A stretch of DNA of 64,000 nucleotides from Agrypnia vestita (GCA_016648135.1 JADDOH010005149.1:1-64000); one strand, 5' to 3'. Positions 23,240 to 35,589 are shown, counted from the first letter of the stretch. A program made the numbers and translations. The notes: a model not told the origin generated them from the sequence alone.

Positions 23240-24520
23240 CAAATGGAAAATAGTCAAAATTAAAAATTCACAATCCCATCGGATACAGACACATTAACAC
23301 TTGAGTTACGTGGAAAACGCATGTTATTGCGAAAAAATTTTAGAACAAAATTATATGATATTTAAAATAAAACTTGATAAAATTAATTAGAAAGATATAA
23401 GAAAAAATCTAACCACTGATAAAATATTTAGTTACTACCAGGATATGATCCCGGAAAATTTTAGATTTATATTGTTATTTAGTCTTAGGTCAATAAAACG
23501 TATGAAAAATATTTTTTATTTAAGCATTGAACTATGCACAATGAGTTATTTATCACTACTCTTTATCACACAATTTTGTCAATTTATTCGGGTAAGGCCG
23601 CGTAGTGTGGAGGGTTTTTTGGTCATAAACGGGAACAAGTCTAGTATTGAAGAAGCGTTTAGGAATGTGATATTATTCATAAGTGTTTTCATAAGAATTT
23701 AGATTACTTAAGATCACAAGGATTTTCAAATAAGTTACTTCAACAGAAATATTAAAAAGGCTCATAACAAATTAACTTACTCTAAATGAATACAAATTAT
23801 ACAACAACATTACGAGTATACAATACGTATCTCACCTCTGAACCTCACCTGCGTAGGTGTTTAGTTAATATTGTGTATTCACAGATAATTGAAAAAGTGT
23901 ACTTGCATACAATCAATTATCAGGTAATAGATGCAGAAATATTTTTATAGATAATAATAATCAAAATAAAGATTTTTAGCCCACTATTAAAAGCCTAAAA
24001 GGCTATATTTCTAATATTATATACTTTTATATAATAATAATTATTTATTAATTTTTTTGTTTTCACATTTATAAATGACAACATTTTATAGTGTTTACAA
24101 AAAATATATGTCCACGTATCATTGTTGCTGAGGGTCTTGGCAGCAAAAAGTAAACATTAAATTTGATGCCCTGCCTGCTACACTACTTCCAGAAGGTACA
24201 GTGTGTGCAAGAATATTTATATAAAGCAATTATTACATGAATAAATCTTCGTGCCAATAAAAATAATAATAGTAATTAATAATTAATTAATTAAAATAAA
24301 ACAAAAAACTTTAAATTAACAAATATTTAAGACTAAATTAGTGTATAAGTATTATTTTAATTATAAGATTACAGGTAAGTTTTTATTTTAGTTTACATTT
24401 AGACCATAAATGAGGGATATAAAAGCAAAGGTATAATTTTTTTTAATTTTTTGAATGCAATCACCGGCGATTTCTTATTAAGAGTATATTGAATTTGAGA
24501 TTTTATAGGAAACTAGCAGT
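23240..24520. other. region upstream of the most 5' TMEM135-like exon found
   Basis: I searched here for the missing N-terminal exons on the minus strand and saw none. The DNA is AT-rich, with short T- and A-rich runs. Confidence 0.35.
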
Positions 24521-24594
24521 TCGTACCTGGCGTTGCACGGGTTAAGGATTAAGTTGAAAATAAATTTGTGGGGGTGAACAAAGGTTTGATTCAA

Positions 24595-25040
24595 ACGGTA
24601 TAGATTTGCATCGAAAATATATCAGGGGTAGGTTATATAGGTAGGGTAGGGTAGGTAGGTAGGTAGGTAAAAGGTAAGGGAGGAAATGTCACTTTTGTTA
24701 CCCGCCGGGTCCTAACGAATAAGTTTCCAAATTTTAAAGTCAGGTCGGTCGAACGGTACAGATTTGCATCGTAAATATATCAAGGGGAGGAGAAGGGGTA
24801 AGAGAATGGGGGGGAAATGTTGCCTATGTTACCCGCCGAATCCTAAAGAATAAGTTTCCAAATTTTGAGTTCGATCGGTCAAACGGTACAGGTTTGCATC
24901 GAAAATATGTCAGGGGGAGGGGAAGGAGTAAGAGAATAGGGGGGAAATGTTGCCTGTGTTACCCGCCGGGTCCTAAAGCATAAGTATGCAAAACTTGAAT
25001 CGAATCGGACAAACGGTGTGTATTTGTATAGAGAACAGAC
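24595..25040 (+). repeat. tandem repeat, period about 130 bp
   Basis: The word GATTTGCATCG or a close variant starts near 24602, 24760, 24890 and (decayed) 25020. Each unit also carries a GGAAATGTT-like word, then TTACCCGCCG, TCCTAA and AAGTTTCCAAATTTT. Units 2 and 3 are about 130 bp. The first is about 28 bp longer because of an expanded (GGTA)n run at 24630-24670. Confidence 0.8.
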
Positions 25041-26340
25041 ACACAATGATGTTCCTAAATCACTAATTACAGCAAAGATCTGAGCAATATCTTTGTATTG
25101 TAAGACGCAAAAATAGGAAAATCTACTTCAACTAATCATTCCCAAGGATGTGTGACAAATGACAAAATGGCCGCTTTTTAGTAAAGCGAGAATTGATGTC
25201 GATTTTAGAGTGAAACATTATAGCAAAGACAGCAATATCCAATTGCGTAATTAGCAAAAGCAGCAATGTCCTTATATAAAAGTTAAATGTTTATTTACAC
25301 AAGTGTATAAGAGGAAAACTGAGGTGGCAATTATTGTTTTTAATTTCCAATAATATGTAGATTTCATAGATTCGAGAGAAATTTCCTTGAGTAGTGTTTT
25401 GTATTTATCTCGGAAACACCTCAGAGGGATGTTGCTGCCTTTGCTTTTATGCCCCTCACATGTTAATACTGGCGACGAAGGTGGAAAGGAGAAGGTTGCT
25501 GAAAACACCATTAATTTTTCTTGTAAATGCGTAGTTGAAATTATTCCGGTAAAAAATCCCCGTGATAGTGAGTGCATAGATGTGTGTGCGTAATATTTGA
25601 AAAATATTCGTTTCCCAATATTTTAGGGTCAAAGTAGCATTTCCGTGCACGTAATGTGACATAATTAATGGCAAAGACACTAGACGTTACAGCACACCTA
25701 GCTTTTGTCGCTATAAATTAATTAAAAACCCAGGGTCTCTTCAAAATTTAAAGTAGCTCTGAAGTCAAAGGTTGCCGCTTAATAATCCCGGGTCCAAAAG
25801 CGCTTTTCATTGCTCGCCTAAATTATCCAATAATAATAATTTCATTGCCGTTTTCAAAATTAGTATGAGAGCTGATCTCATTATTAAATAAATTGAAAAC
25901 ATTGACTAAATGCTTTTTATAATAAATAGTTTTTTTTAAATATTAAGATTTTTTAAATATTTCAGTATAATGAAAATGAAAACTAATAAATTCAGTATTA
26001 CTATGTCGCATGAGTCATTGATATTAATCTATATATAATTCTCCATGTAACAATGTCCGTCACTAACGCTACAAGAGGTTAAAAAATAATGAGGTATAAG
26101 AAGCAAAAAAAAAACATAATTCTCTCTTGAATAATGTCCATCACTAGCGTTTTCAAGATGCTACGCTGCTTAAGATTGGGTTATTCTTACAGCCTTAACT
26201 GGCGGCCGTAATGAATATAATAAAAGTACATATATCATTTTTGACAGGTTACGGCTAGTATCAAACCAATAAAAGTACACTTCGCATATGTCATTTCGTG
26301 GTCTAACTGTAGCAAATGTAATACATATTTTATATCTATT
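25041..26340. other. intergenic, no feature recognised
   Basis: AT-rich DNA. The ORFs at 25272-25577 (-) and 25387-25593 (+) overlap each other on opposite strands and show no domain, so I treat them as chance. Two short similar words (TCCATGTAACAATGTCCGTCACTA-like) near 26040 and 26120 suggest a small decayed repeat. Confidence 0.35.
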
Positions 26341-26344
26341 ATAT

Positions 26345-26515
26345 TGTACAGGGTATCTCATAGATAGTAGCAAAAACTTCGGGGGAGTCTTCTTCGTGCA
26401 ATTTTGAATACAAAATATTCTTTACACTTTGGGTGAAATGTCGACAGATACAGAGATAAGCGACATCAAAGTATGAATTTTTAACTAGCTATGAGGCACC
26501 CTGCATAAGTTATAA
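26345..26515. repeat. partial 'ACAGGGTGTCTCATAG' element
   Basis: ACAGGGTATCTCATAGATAG with AGCAAAAACTTCGG matches the end of the abundant MITE family seen at 37740, 47545 and 59350. A right end (CTAGCTATGAGGCACCCTG) lies at 26484-26502, abutting the mariner at 26518. Confidence 0.6.
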
Positions 26516-26517
26516 TA

Positions 26518-27802
26518 TTAGGTCCTTACATATGAAATTGGCGTTTAGTATGGGAGGAACATAAAGCCGATTTTTTTTTATTATAATATATTTATTTAAT
26601 CAAAGTATGTACCATTGCTATCTATGCACTTTTGCCATCTCATAGGTAGTTCATCGATCCCTTTACTAAAAAAACCATTTGAACGGGAATCAATAAAATC
26701 TTTGAAGGCGGTTTGGACTGCCCCATCGGAGTTGAATTTTTTCCTTTGCAACAAGTTATCCAAATTTCGAAAAAAATTGTAATCTGTTGGGGCAAGGTCC
26801 GGAGAGTACGGTGGATGTCTTAGACATTCCAATTGAAGCTCCTCTAATTTGGTAGCCGTCTGTTGTGCAGTGTGTGGTCTAGCGTTATCATGAAGCAGCA
26901 GTGGCCTAGAGCGATTAACCAGCCTCGGTTGTTTAGCAGCTAGCTTTTCCATCATGGTTTGCAGTTGCTGACAATAGACATCTGCCGTAATCGTCTGGCC
27001 AGATTTAAGAAAGCTGTAGTGAACGACACCAGCACTAGTCCACCAAACGCTCACAAGTAACTTTTTTGGAGTCAATTTTCGCTTGGGGCATGGTTTGGCT
27101 GGTTCGGCAGGGTTCAGCCATTGCGATGAGCGCTTCCGATTATCGTACAGGATCCACTTTTCATCACAGGTAATGATTCGATTTAAAATCCCTTCATTAT
27201 TGTGCCGGTTGAGTAATGCAACGCAGCAGTCAACGCGCGTTTGTTGATTTGCTTCACTCAATTCGTTAGGTACCCACCTTTCAAGCTTTTTCACCTTACC
27301 AATTTGCTTCAAGTGGATTAAAACAGTTTTATCACTAACACCGCAGCCTGCAGCTAACTCGGATGTGGTTTGCGATGGATCCGCTTCCACAATAGCCTTC
27401 AATTCTTCATTATCAACTTTGGTCTCCGGCCGTCCACGGGGCTTGTTCTGCAGGTCGAAATTCCAGAACGAAAACGTTGGAACCAAAAACGCACTGTGTT
27501 TTCTTTTGCGGCACCGTCGCCATACACATCATTAATCCTTCGAGCCGTTTCTGCAGCACTGGTGCCACGGTGGAACTCGTACTCGTAAATAACGCGATAT
27601 TTCAAGTTTTTCATTTTGTAAACTGAGTGACGCAAAGAAAAAAACAATTGAGAAAAAAACAAATGAATTATAATTTTCAAAACACAAATACATGAGTAAA
27701 TAGGTGTATAAATTTGGATTTGGAATTCTTAACCAAAGAGAAGATATTTGAGATCAAATTTGCCAGTACGGCAAAACTCCAATTTCATATGTAAGGACCT
27801 AA
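26518..27802 (-). mobile_element. mariner element, copy 1
   Basis: The termini TTAGGTCCTTACATATGAAA and TTTCATATGTAAGGACCTAA are inverted repeats, with TA duplicated outside (26516-26517 and 27803-27804). At 1,285 bp it has the full length of a mariner and carries a complete but frameshifted transposase frame on the minus strand. It is nearly identical to copy 2 (28434-29717), which lies 631 bp away in the opposite orientation. Confidence 0.95.
26596..27614 (-). pseudogene. mariner transposase, one-base frameshift
   Basis: The frame starts at ATG 27612-27614 (MKNLKYRVIYEYEF) with paired helix-turn-helix domains. It then has the linker WVPNELSE and the catalytic D,D34D set: TCDEKWILYDN, LLHDNARPHTA and YSPDLAPTDYNFF. 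A single T is missing near 27460 compared with copy 2, splitting the frame after about 50 residues, so no full enzyme can be made. In the third catalytic block it has N where copy 2 has H (DYNFF versus DYHFF). Confidence 0.9.
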
Positions 27803-27804
27803 TA

Positions 27805-28431
27805 TAACTTAAGGGGCTACACCACCCCAAGGCATCAAAAAATACATTCAAATTATTATTTTTTTATTAGCAAATTATTTTGAAAATTTCAAAATGGCCG
27901 AGTTATGTGCCGTCCCGTAGAAGTCCTCTTCAAAAGGAGATAATCATGTCGCCAGGGTTTGAGTGGAATGAAAAGTTCAATTATTTTCTTGTTAAATGAT
28001 GTAAAGTCTATTGGGCAACATATCGAAAAAAAATTTTTTTTTTTCAAATTAGATGAGTTTAAAAATAAGTTACTTATTCATAAAAAGCAAACGACGTATT
28101 TCACCAAAAAGCCGTGCGCTACGTGATGGATAATATTATTAGTATGATATAAGCAAAATTTTAACAAAATCAACGTAGTTGAGATATTTTCTTCACCAGT
28201 GAAGAGTGACCACCACTTCACCAGTGACTTTAAATTGCTACAGCATGGTCAATTTTAGGAATTTTTGAATGAGTAATTTGTTTTTTAATGTTTTTACTTT
28301 TTTAGCATAAACTTTTGCTTTAATAATATTTATTTTACACTTTTAAACATTTATTAAGCTTTACATGTTTAAAGAACTGCAAATGTAGTGAATTTATGTT
28401 TCATGTGATTTTCTTCGTATTTATATTCAAA
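27805..28431. other. spacer between the two mariner copies
   Basis: 627 bp of AT-rich DNA, free of recognisable genes. Confidence 0.5.
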
Positions 28432-28433
28432 TA

Positions 28434-29717
28434 TTAGGTCCTTACATATGAAATTGACGTTTTACCGTACTGGCAAATTTGATCTCAAATATCTTCTCTT
28501 TGGTTAGGAATTCCAAATCCAAATTTTTACAGCTATTTACTCATGTATTTGTGTTTTGAAAATTATAATTCATTTGTTTTTTCCTCAATTGTTTTTTTCT
28601 TTGCGAGACTCAGTTTACAAAATGAAAAACTTGAAATATCGCGTTATTTACGAGTACGAGTTCCACCGTGGCACCAGTGCTGCAGAAACGGCTCGAAGGA
28701 TTAATGATGTGTATGGCGACGGTGCCGCAAAAGAAAACACAGTGCGTTTTTGGCTCCAACGTTTTCGTTCTGGAAATTTCGACCTGCAGAACAAGCCCCG
28801 TGGACGGCCGGAGACCAAAGTTGATATGAAGAATTGAAGGCTATTGTGGAAGCGGATCCATCGCAAACCACATCCGAGTTAGCTGCAGGCTGCGGTGTTA
28901 GTGATAAAACTGTTTTAATCTACTTGAAGCAAATTGGTAAGGTGAAAAAGCTTGAAAGGTGGGTACCTCACGAATTGAGTGAAGCAAATCAACAAACGCG
29001 CGTTGACTGCTGCTTTGCATTACTCAACCGGCACAATAATGAAGGGATTTTAAATCGAATCATTACCTGTGATGAAAAGTGGATCCTGTACGATAATCGG
29101 AAGCGCTCATCGCAATGGCTGAACCCTGCCGAACCAGCCAAACCATGCCCCAAGCGAAAATTGACTCCAAAAAAGTTACTTGTGAGCGTTTGGTGGACTA
29201 GTGCTGGTGTCGTTCACTACAGCTTTCTTAAATCTGGCCAGACGATTACGGCAGATGTCTATTGTCAGCAACTGCAAACCATGATGGAAAAGCTAGCTGC
29301 TAAACAACCGAGGCTGGTTAATCGCTCTAGGCCACTGCTGCTTCATGATAACGCTAGACCACACACTGCACAACAGACGGCTACCAAATTAGAGGAGCTT
29401 CAATTGGAATGTCTAAGACATCCACCGTACTCTCCGGACCTTGCCCCAACAGATTACCATTTTTTTCGAAATTTGGATAACTTCTTGCAAAGGAAAAAAT
29501 TCAACTCCGATGGGGCAGTCCAAACCGCCTTCAAAGATTTTATTGATTCCCGTCCGAATGGTTTTTTTAGTAAAGGGATCGATGAACTACCTATGAGATG
29601 GCAAAAGTGCATAGATAGCAATGGTACATACTTTGATTAAATAAATATATTACAATAAAAAAAATCGGCTTTATGTTCCTCCCATACTAAACCTCAATTT
29701 CATATGTAAAGACCTAA
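28434..29717 (+). mobile_element. mariner element, copy 2
   Basis: It has the same termini as copy 1, with TA duplications at 28432-28433 and 29718-29719. At 1,284 bp it is full length, in plus orientation, and ends about 240 bp upstream of the conserved promoter motif of peptide gene 1. Confidence 0.95.
28622..29640 (+). pseudogene. mariner transposase, different one-base frameshift
   Basis: The start ATG at 28622 is followed by the same N-terminal domain as copy 1. One A is missing near 28826 (GATATGAAG where copy 1 has GATAATGAAG), giving a premature stop. The rest of the frame (28834-29640) is open and holds WVPHELSE, TCDEKWILYDN, LLHDNARPHTA and YSPDLAPTDYHFF. The lesion is at a different site from that in copy 1, so the two were inactivated independently. 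Confidence 0.9.
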
Positions 29718-29960
29718 TATTTCAATGGACTCCCTCACTAATCTGGGTATAATGTGTGGGGAAGGATGCACTCGTAGCTAATGGATACTATCCGAATGTA
29801 CGGACATCAAGAAAACGATCGTGTGTATACTTCGAATTTTAATTTTAATTTGCTTTATATTCTTGGCCGCGAAACGTGTCATGATTCAATAAATAGTGTT
29901 TTCATACAAAGTGTTTTCTTTCTATTAATATAAACAACTGTTTAGTAATTGCCGAATCGT

Positions 29961-30035
29961 GGTCACCCCACGGGCGGAGGTCTACGGGGGACTAATTTGG
30001 TATAAAGTAACTGCGGGCGGACACGGATCGTCAGT
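29961..30035 (+). promoter_or_regulatory. core promoter of peptide gene 1
   Basis: GGTCACC at 29961-29967, TATAAA at 30001-30006 and a TCAGT initiator at 30031-30035. The initiator A (30033) is 32 bases after the first T of the TATA box, the same spacing as in genes 2 and 3. GGTCA resembles a nuclear-receptor half site, but no factor can be named from sequence alone. Confidence 0.7.
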
Positions 30036-30091
30036 CGAAACTGGTGAGTATTGGAGTGTTTGCATTTTGAAAAAAAAATACAACAATCAAA

Positions 30092-30161
30092 ATGAAGGGT
30101 ATGTACGTAGCGGTGTTCCTGACGGCGCTGGCCGCGGTCGTTGCCATGCCTTCGCCAAGCG
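30092..30161 (+). CDS. peptide gene 1, exon 1 (signal peptide)
   Basis: ATG at 30092 follows a purine-rich leader about 59 bases after the predicted start of transcription. The exon encodes MKGMYVAVFLTALAAVVAMP, a typical secretory signal, then SPS, and stops one base into the next codon at the strong donor G|GTAAGT. The phase-1 ending after the signal peptide is shared with genes 2 and 3. It is more diverged from them than they are from each other. The product is secreted by prediction; the function is unknown. Confidence 0.8.
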
Positions 30162-33125
30162 GTAAGTTTTCCACTCGTGCATCATTTTTATTCCATCAAT
30201 TTTGAAAATTTTTTTTATCAAGGACGAAACATTTTTGACTTTTTACATGAATTTTTTCCGGTTATTTTAGGGTTAGAAGAGTTTTTTTTTGAGAGAAGAT
30301 TTTCGTGGGACTCCCAGGATCCGAGCCCGATAGAAGTTATTAATTATGCATTCTGGGGTACAATTTTTTTAATATTTTCAGAATGTATTTTTTCGTGATG
30401 TTTTTTTTTTTTAAATATTAATTCAAACGCGTGATTGATCTACCGGCAAAATATCTAGGAGATCAAGACGTCGATAGGTTCTCATCCCAAGAGAGCAAAA
30501 AGAGTCTTACTTTTCGTACATTAAATAATTGAAATAGTAAAATTACACATGATGAATTTTTATAATATTAATTTAAATGCATATTTGATCTATCGGTACG
30601 AAATCCTCAGACCAAGAGGTCGTTAGGTATTCCATCTCATTAAAAATAGTAATATTACGAATGTTACATTAATAATAATAATAATAACAAGTTATAATAT
30701 TCATATCTTATTTTGTATTATGTTACACTTCGACTGCTTAACTAGGGAATACCTGTTTGAAGGCAGTCGAGGATCCGTAAGGATCGTCGACATATACATT
30801 ACATGTTTAGCGATTTTCGATCCTTACGGATTTTCGTTTAATTATCCTTCTATGCGCTCTATATTTTTGGATAATTACATTCAAAATGTTAAGAATTTTG
30901 TCGCAAGTATAGTCAGTTGTCAGTAAAGGGAGACACACATTTATCGTTTATAAACGGTAACGTGAACGTAAACGATAACTTTCTTGGCTGTAAAGTGATT
31001 CAATATTATGCGTAACGCGGGAATTGAACAGACTTTACAGTTCTCAACTGATAAGAAGCTGTTTCGAATAGTGTACGTTTAAGGCAGATTCACAATTGGA
31101 CAGAGACTAAATGGCGCATGGCGCTACAGTGCGGGAATATAGTGTTTCGCTATACGACCCACAAGTCGAAGAATCCTTTTAATAATCTATATCTTATACA
31201 TAATATCTTGGATTCTAAAAATTTGTCAAAATATCAGTAATTGTGATAAAAAAATTGCGACATCGTAAATTTACAATAAATATCCAAGGAAGCATACTTA
31301 AAACTGATAAGAAAATTGCAATACTAATATGTAATACGTAAAAAATATTCTACATAGCCGTTGGCGTTTCCGCTGTGGTATTTGCTTTAATATTTAGATA
31401 TTTATAATATTTTCTCTCGTAAGAATATAAACCTATATAATATATCGGTAAACTTGAAATATAATTATTTATATTTCACCAATTAATTAGTTCTTGAAAT
31501 TTTAAATTTTGTCCGAAGAGGAATCTATCCCAATCCCATTTTGTGACTCCCAATTCTAACGCGTTTCATAACCGTGAGTTTTTTGTGTGGTATATTTTGT
31601 GTGTCTGCTTTAAATTATGTTTGATGTTACGCACCGTTTTAATAACATACTTCTCTTGTGTTTATTTTTTGCAATCTACAAATATATAAACAGCTTGGCT
31701 TCTTTGTTTTATTCAGACTAGCGCTAACATCGCAAGATGATTTGCATTATATTTTAAAAGAGTGATGCATTTGAAAATATACATTTTTAAATGAAAATAG
31801 TGACATTAAAACACAAAAAAGCAAATTTAAGTATTCTTGTTCTACGTAACATAATATAACAGCTATTATCAACAAATTAATGATAAAACCGCGGTAGAAA
31901 CATTTTTTCTTGCCTATTTTTTATGTTTCACCTCAACATGTCTTTCTTGCGCCAGTAGTTTCACTGTCATATTAGCTTTATTGGTCTAATATATTTTTAT
32001 TTTACTATTGCCTCTGTAGGCCTATCTATGAAGATCATTAACAATCAGGTGCTAATCTAATTCATTAAAATAACATAGAAAATAATCACCGAGATTGTAG
32101 ATTCCTAACTAGTTATTGGTTTGATGATAATAGGTAATAAATAAATTTCAAATAACGTTTTCATCGTGCATTTGTTTAATAATACCTACAAAATAGCGTT
32201 TTCTGTGTGTGTTTGTTTGATGATAACAGCTAACATATAAAAAATAGCGTTTTTGAGTTGATTTTTTAAAAATTTGGTTTTCGGTGATGGTTGTGCAGCA
32301 AATATCTAGTCGTGGTACCGGTAAAACAGTTTACTAACATATTTTAAAACTTTTCCATATATTCTGACCTATTATGAAAATAACTGTATTTTAATTTAGT
32401 GATTGTTATCCCAAGACTCAAAAAGAGAAACGTCAAGATATTTGTCTCATTTTTACTTTTAAAATAATGACATATTTTATATAATGTTCATCCAAAACTT
32501 ATATTTTAGACAAACTTCTGATTGCAGCAATGACTGGCTTGCACGATGATAATATAAACATCGCTTCGACATCAAATAAACAGTTCTTTTTAAGAACACC
32601 CAACATCGTCAATACAATCAATGTATGTATAAAAAAATATTGATGTATCTATTTTAATTTAAAATGGTTCATATACCATTACTGCACAACTGTTGGGTGT
32701 TGAAGTGATATTGCACTGTCGAATATGCAGAACAGACATAAAAACACAAGATGAAATTTCTGCTTCCTGTCTTGGGTTTTTAATGACAATTATTTTAGAA
32801 ATCCTTTAAATTCTACTTCCCCCCTCAATCAACACATCGCAGAAATCGGATCATCTAGATCACGACTGCATTCCAAAGGTTTCCTAAAATTGCAAAAGTC
32901 GTAAATGCGAATTAATCAAGTAATTGCACGGTCGTAAATAAATACGTCCCGCCTATTTTTGAGCGTTGGAGTAACAATCACCAAAATTACAATCTGCTTA
33001 ATTTTCGAATACGGCCGAGTGTTTGACTCGATCGCGAGCGACTCGAACCAGACTAGAGATTCGCTAGCACTTTGTTTGAATTTCACACATTAATAAAAAA
33101 CACCATTAAATCATTCATTCATCAG
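30162..33125 (+). other. intron 1 of peptide gene 1
   Basis: It runs from GTAAGT to the acceptor TTCATTCATCAG. AT-rich, with no inserted coding element recognised. A short (AAT)n run is at about 30671. Confidence 0.6.
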
Positions 33126-33739
33126 TAGAGCACGTAGATGGCAAGGGCTTTGCTTCATCATTTTGGGACTGGATCACTTATCCATTTTCCGGCTGGGGCG
33201 GCGAGCAGCAGGCGGACGAGGTCGCTCCGCCGCAGACCCTCACCATCCTCACCCCGCTGATCATCAACCAGACTCAGGCGGGAGACGCGGGTAAGCCGGC
33301 GGAAGCCGCGAGCAAGCCGGCGGAAGAGCAAGCGCAGACGCAGCCGCAGGCACCGCAAAACGCGCCCGAGGCGGTTGCGCAGCAGCAGGTGCCCAGCGGG
33401 GCGGAAGCGAGGCCCAAGTCTCCTCGCCTGGAGGCCGAGAAGCCGCCCAGGGTGACGGTGTCCTGCAGCGAGCAGACGTGCACGACCAGGACCTGCCCGG
33501 AGGACGGCGGGGAGTGCACGGAGAAGAGCTGCAGCATATACGACACGAACATGAAGGGGGAGTGCCAGCAGTTTGCGCACCTCCAAATGTCCACGACGGT
33601 CGGCGGTACCGACTCTAAGCCCAAGGACACGACGCCGGCAACGGCGGCGAGCAGCGAGGTAGCGTCCGTTCATTCCAACACTTTTAATTGCGACAATGCA
33701 GGGTGTCCCGTGTCTCGACGTCAAGCCGAAATCGGGTGA
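33126..33739 (+). CDS. peptide gene 1, exon 2 with first six-Cys module
   Basis: The exon is entered at phase 1 after ATCAG and is open for 614 bases, strongly GC-rich against its surroundings. It encodes an aromatic patch (SFWDWITYPFSGWGG), then a long Ala/Gln/Pro/Glu-rich stretch. The six-Cys module at 33463-33564 is spaced C-x4-C-x4-C-x6-C-x4-C-x10-C. Three endings are possible: a good donor CGG|GTAAGC after 33290 (phase 1, fits exon 3 but skips the Cys module); a weak donor G|GTACCG after 33605 (phase 1, keeps it); or read-through to TGA at 33737-33739, which uses transposon-derived bases from 33699. The donor-like GAG|GTAGCG is phase 0 and would not fit exon 3. Alternative splicing is likely but unproven. 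Confidence 0.7.
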
Positions 33740-34125
33740 TGGGCCGAGTCATAATAGTTATCAGAAAAATATTTAAAAAAAATAAATAATTAAAAACAGT
33801 AAGTTAAAACTGGGCGAAGTATTGATTTTGAATACTTGGTTTGGTCAAAAAGTGACATTTCTTCCAAGCTGGAGTAGTTAGCTTTGAATTTTGGACAAAA
33901 GTTTACAGAAGCATCATTCAGGATTACATTATAATAAAAAAAATGAAGAAAAATAAAGATTTGTAGCAACAGGAGTGAAAAGACCGTCACAGGGTGTAGA
34001 TTTTTTTTAAATGCTTATAATTTTTAAAACACATGACTTAGATTTTTAAAAATATTTTTCTGATAACTATTATGACTTGGCCTATCATCCGATTTCGGCT
34101 TGATGTCGAGATACGGGACACCCTG
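33699..34125. mobile_element. 'CAGGGTGTCCCG' inverted-repeat element at the end of exon 2
   Basis: The ends CAGGGTGTCCCGTGTCTCGA and TCGAGATACGGGACACCCTG are inverted, and similarity continues inward for more than 60 bases, giving long terminal repeats in a 427-bp element. It belongs to the broad family of insect elements ending in ACAGGGTGTC. It interrupts the open frame of exon 2 and supplies its last codons and stop. No clean target duplication is seen. Confidence 0.75.
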
Positions 34126-34200
34126 TATATTAGATTGTTCCATCTTTTATGTATGAGCGCAAAATGAATTGTCGAAAACGAACGATATTTACGGCATTTT

Positions 34201-34690
34201 TACTCCCTTTCTTTTAACTCGTAGCGTCTGCGGTTTTTTGTCTACCGGAAAAACTTTGGGTCGATTTCTAACCCTTTTCCCGTGATCCAATCGAGCTGAA
34301 ACTCTGCAGGCAGCTCGCGGCGACGTTAAAAATGATCTAACAAATTTTCGTTTATTTTTTTTAACAATTATAGTATAATTTTGGTTTTTTAGAAATTTTA
34401 GTGTTTTTTTAAAAACCAAGATTTTATTATACTCTTATTTAATCAGGTTTCGTGTCTACAGCACGCGTCGGATTTATTACTCAGTTGTATGAAAAAAACC
34501 ATAAAAAATTTGAAAAATCCAAAATTATTAATTTTTTTAACGAAAATTTCTTAGATCATTTTTATCGTCGCCACGAGTCTGTCTGCAAAGTTTCAGCTCG
34601 ATTGGATCACGGGAAAAGGGTTAAAAATCGATCCAAGTTTTTGCGTCAAGCAAGCAGATGCTACGAGTTAAAAGAAAGGAAGTAATAAGT
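34201..34690. repeat. ACTCCCTTTC family, two copies head to head
   Basis: 34201-34437 reads in the minus sense and 34442-34690 in the plus sense. Both contain the phrase around ATCCAATCGAGCTGAAACT or its complement. The pair forms an imperfect large inverted repeat in intron 2 of peptide gene 1. Confidence 0.65.
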
Positions 34691-35129
34691 AAATATATTA
34701 AAAAACAACCGCCAACAAGACCACTGTTGTAAAAACGGGGGTATCTTCAAAAATATCTTTATTTTCCGAAGAAGAGTGTTAAAAAACATAATACTTATGG
34801 GACAGTCTGATAATACATCACTCATTTCAAAACAATGCATAGCTCAGTATCATTAGGTAAAACCATGGTCTTAGAGGCAGACACATTACAAACACTGTCA
34901 AAAACCACTCTTGGTGTCATTTCATAATTTGATTTTAAATAGCCACTTTGTAGTTGTATCTTTCATTTTCACCTTTATCGGCTTCAAGTACATTCAGTTA
35001 TCATAATGGCCGGTGACATTATCACACATACTGTGGTGCATCGTTAACTCGAAACCAATACAAAAAAACAATGTTTCTCTTTACATATAATACAACACTT
35101 GGAACAAAATGTTGGTTGCGTTAGTATAT

Positions 35130-35470
35130 AACTGCATGCGGATATTTTTAGTCTAGCGGTTTCGAAACGTGCCCGTCTCTTCGTCAGGACAACCACTACA
35201 CTAGCGTGTAAATATCACAACCACAGTATTATTCATACGCTAAAAACTTTCCAAAATATTCCTCCTCCGCGTATTAATCTTGGTGCATGTTAGCTTTCGG
35301 TTAGATCAACGCGCATGCGAGGAATATTTTGGGAAGTTGTTAGTGTGTGAATAATACTATGGTTGTGGTATGCAGCGGTATTTACATGCTAGTGTAATGG
35401 TTGTCCTGATGAAGAGACGGGTACGTCTCGAAACCGGTAGACTAAAGTCTCCGTAAGTGATCATATATTA
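35130..35470. repeat. Penelope-like foldback, arms of about 130 bp
   Basis: The left arm ends in GTCTCTTCGTCAGGACAACC and the right arm in GGTTGTCCTGATGAAGAGAC. Both continue through TTTACACGCTAGTG-like and GAATAATACTGTGG-like blocks. The right arm carries CTGATGAAGAGAC-loop-GTCTCGAAAC. Confidence 0.65.
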
Positions 35471-35589
35471 ACACGACTAACATTTTGCTAAAATGTTTGA
35501 CCACAAGGTTAATGATTTTAATATTAATTATATTATACAACAAAAAATAATAATTTATTATTCGTTTAAATCTACTATATTCATTAATT

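Noticed and set aside
33660..33665. Donor GAG|GTAGCG as the main end of exon 2 in peptide gene 1
   Set aside because: It leaves phase 0, which would read exon 3 into a TAA within a few codons; the phase-1 donors fit instead.
33158..33724. 188-codon minus-strand ORF opposite peptide gene 1 exon 2
   Set aside because: It is Arg/Leu/Ala-rich, the expected antisense shadow of a GC-rich coding exon, and has no domain.
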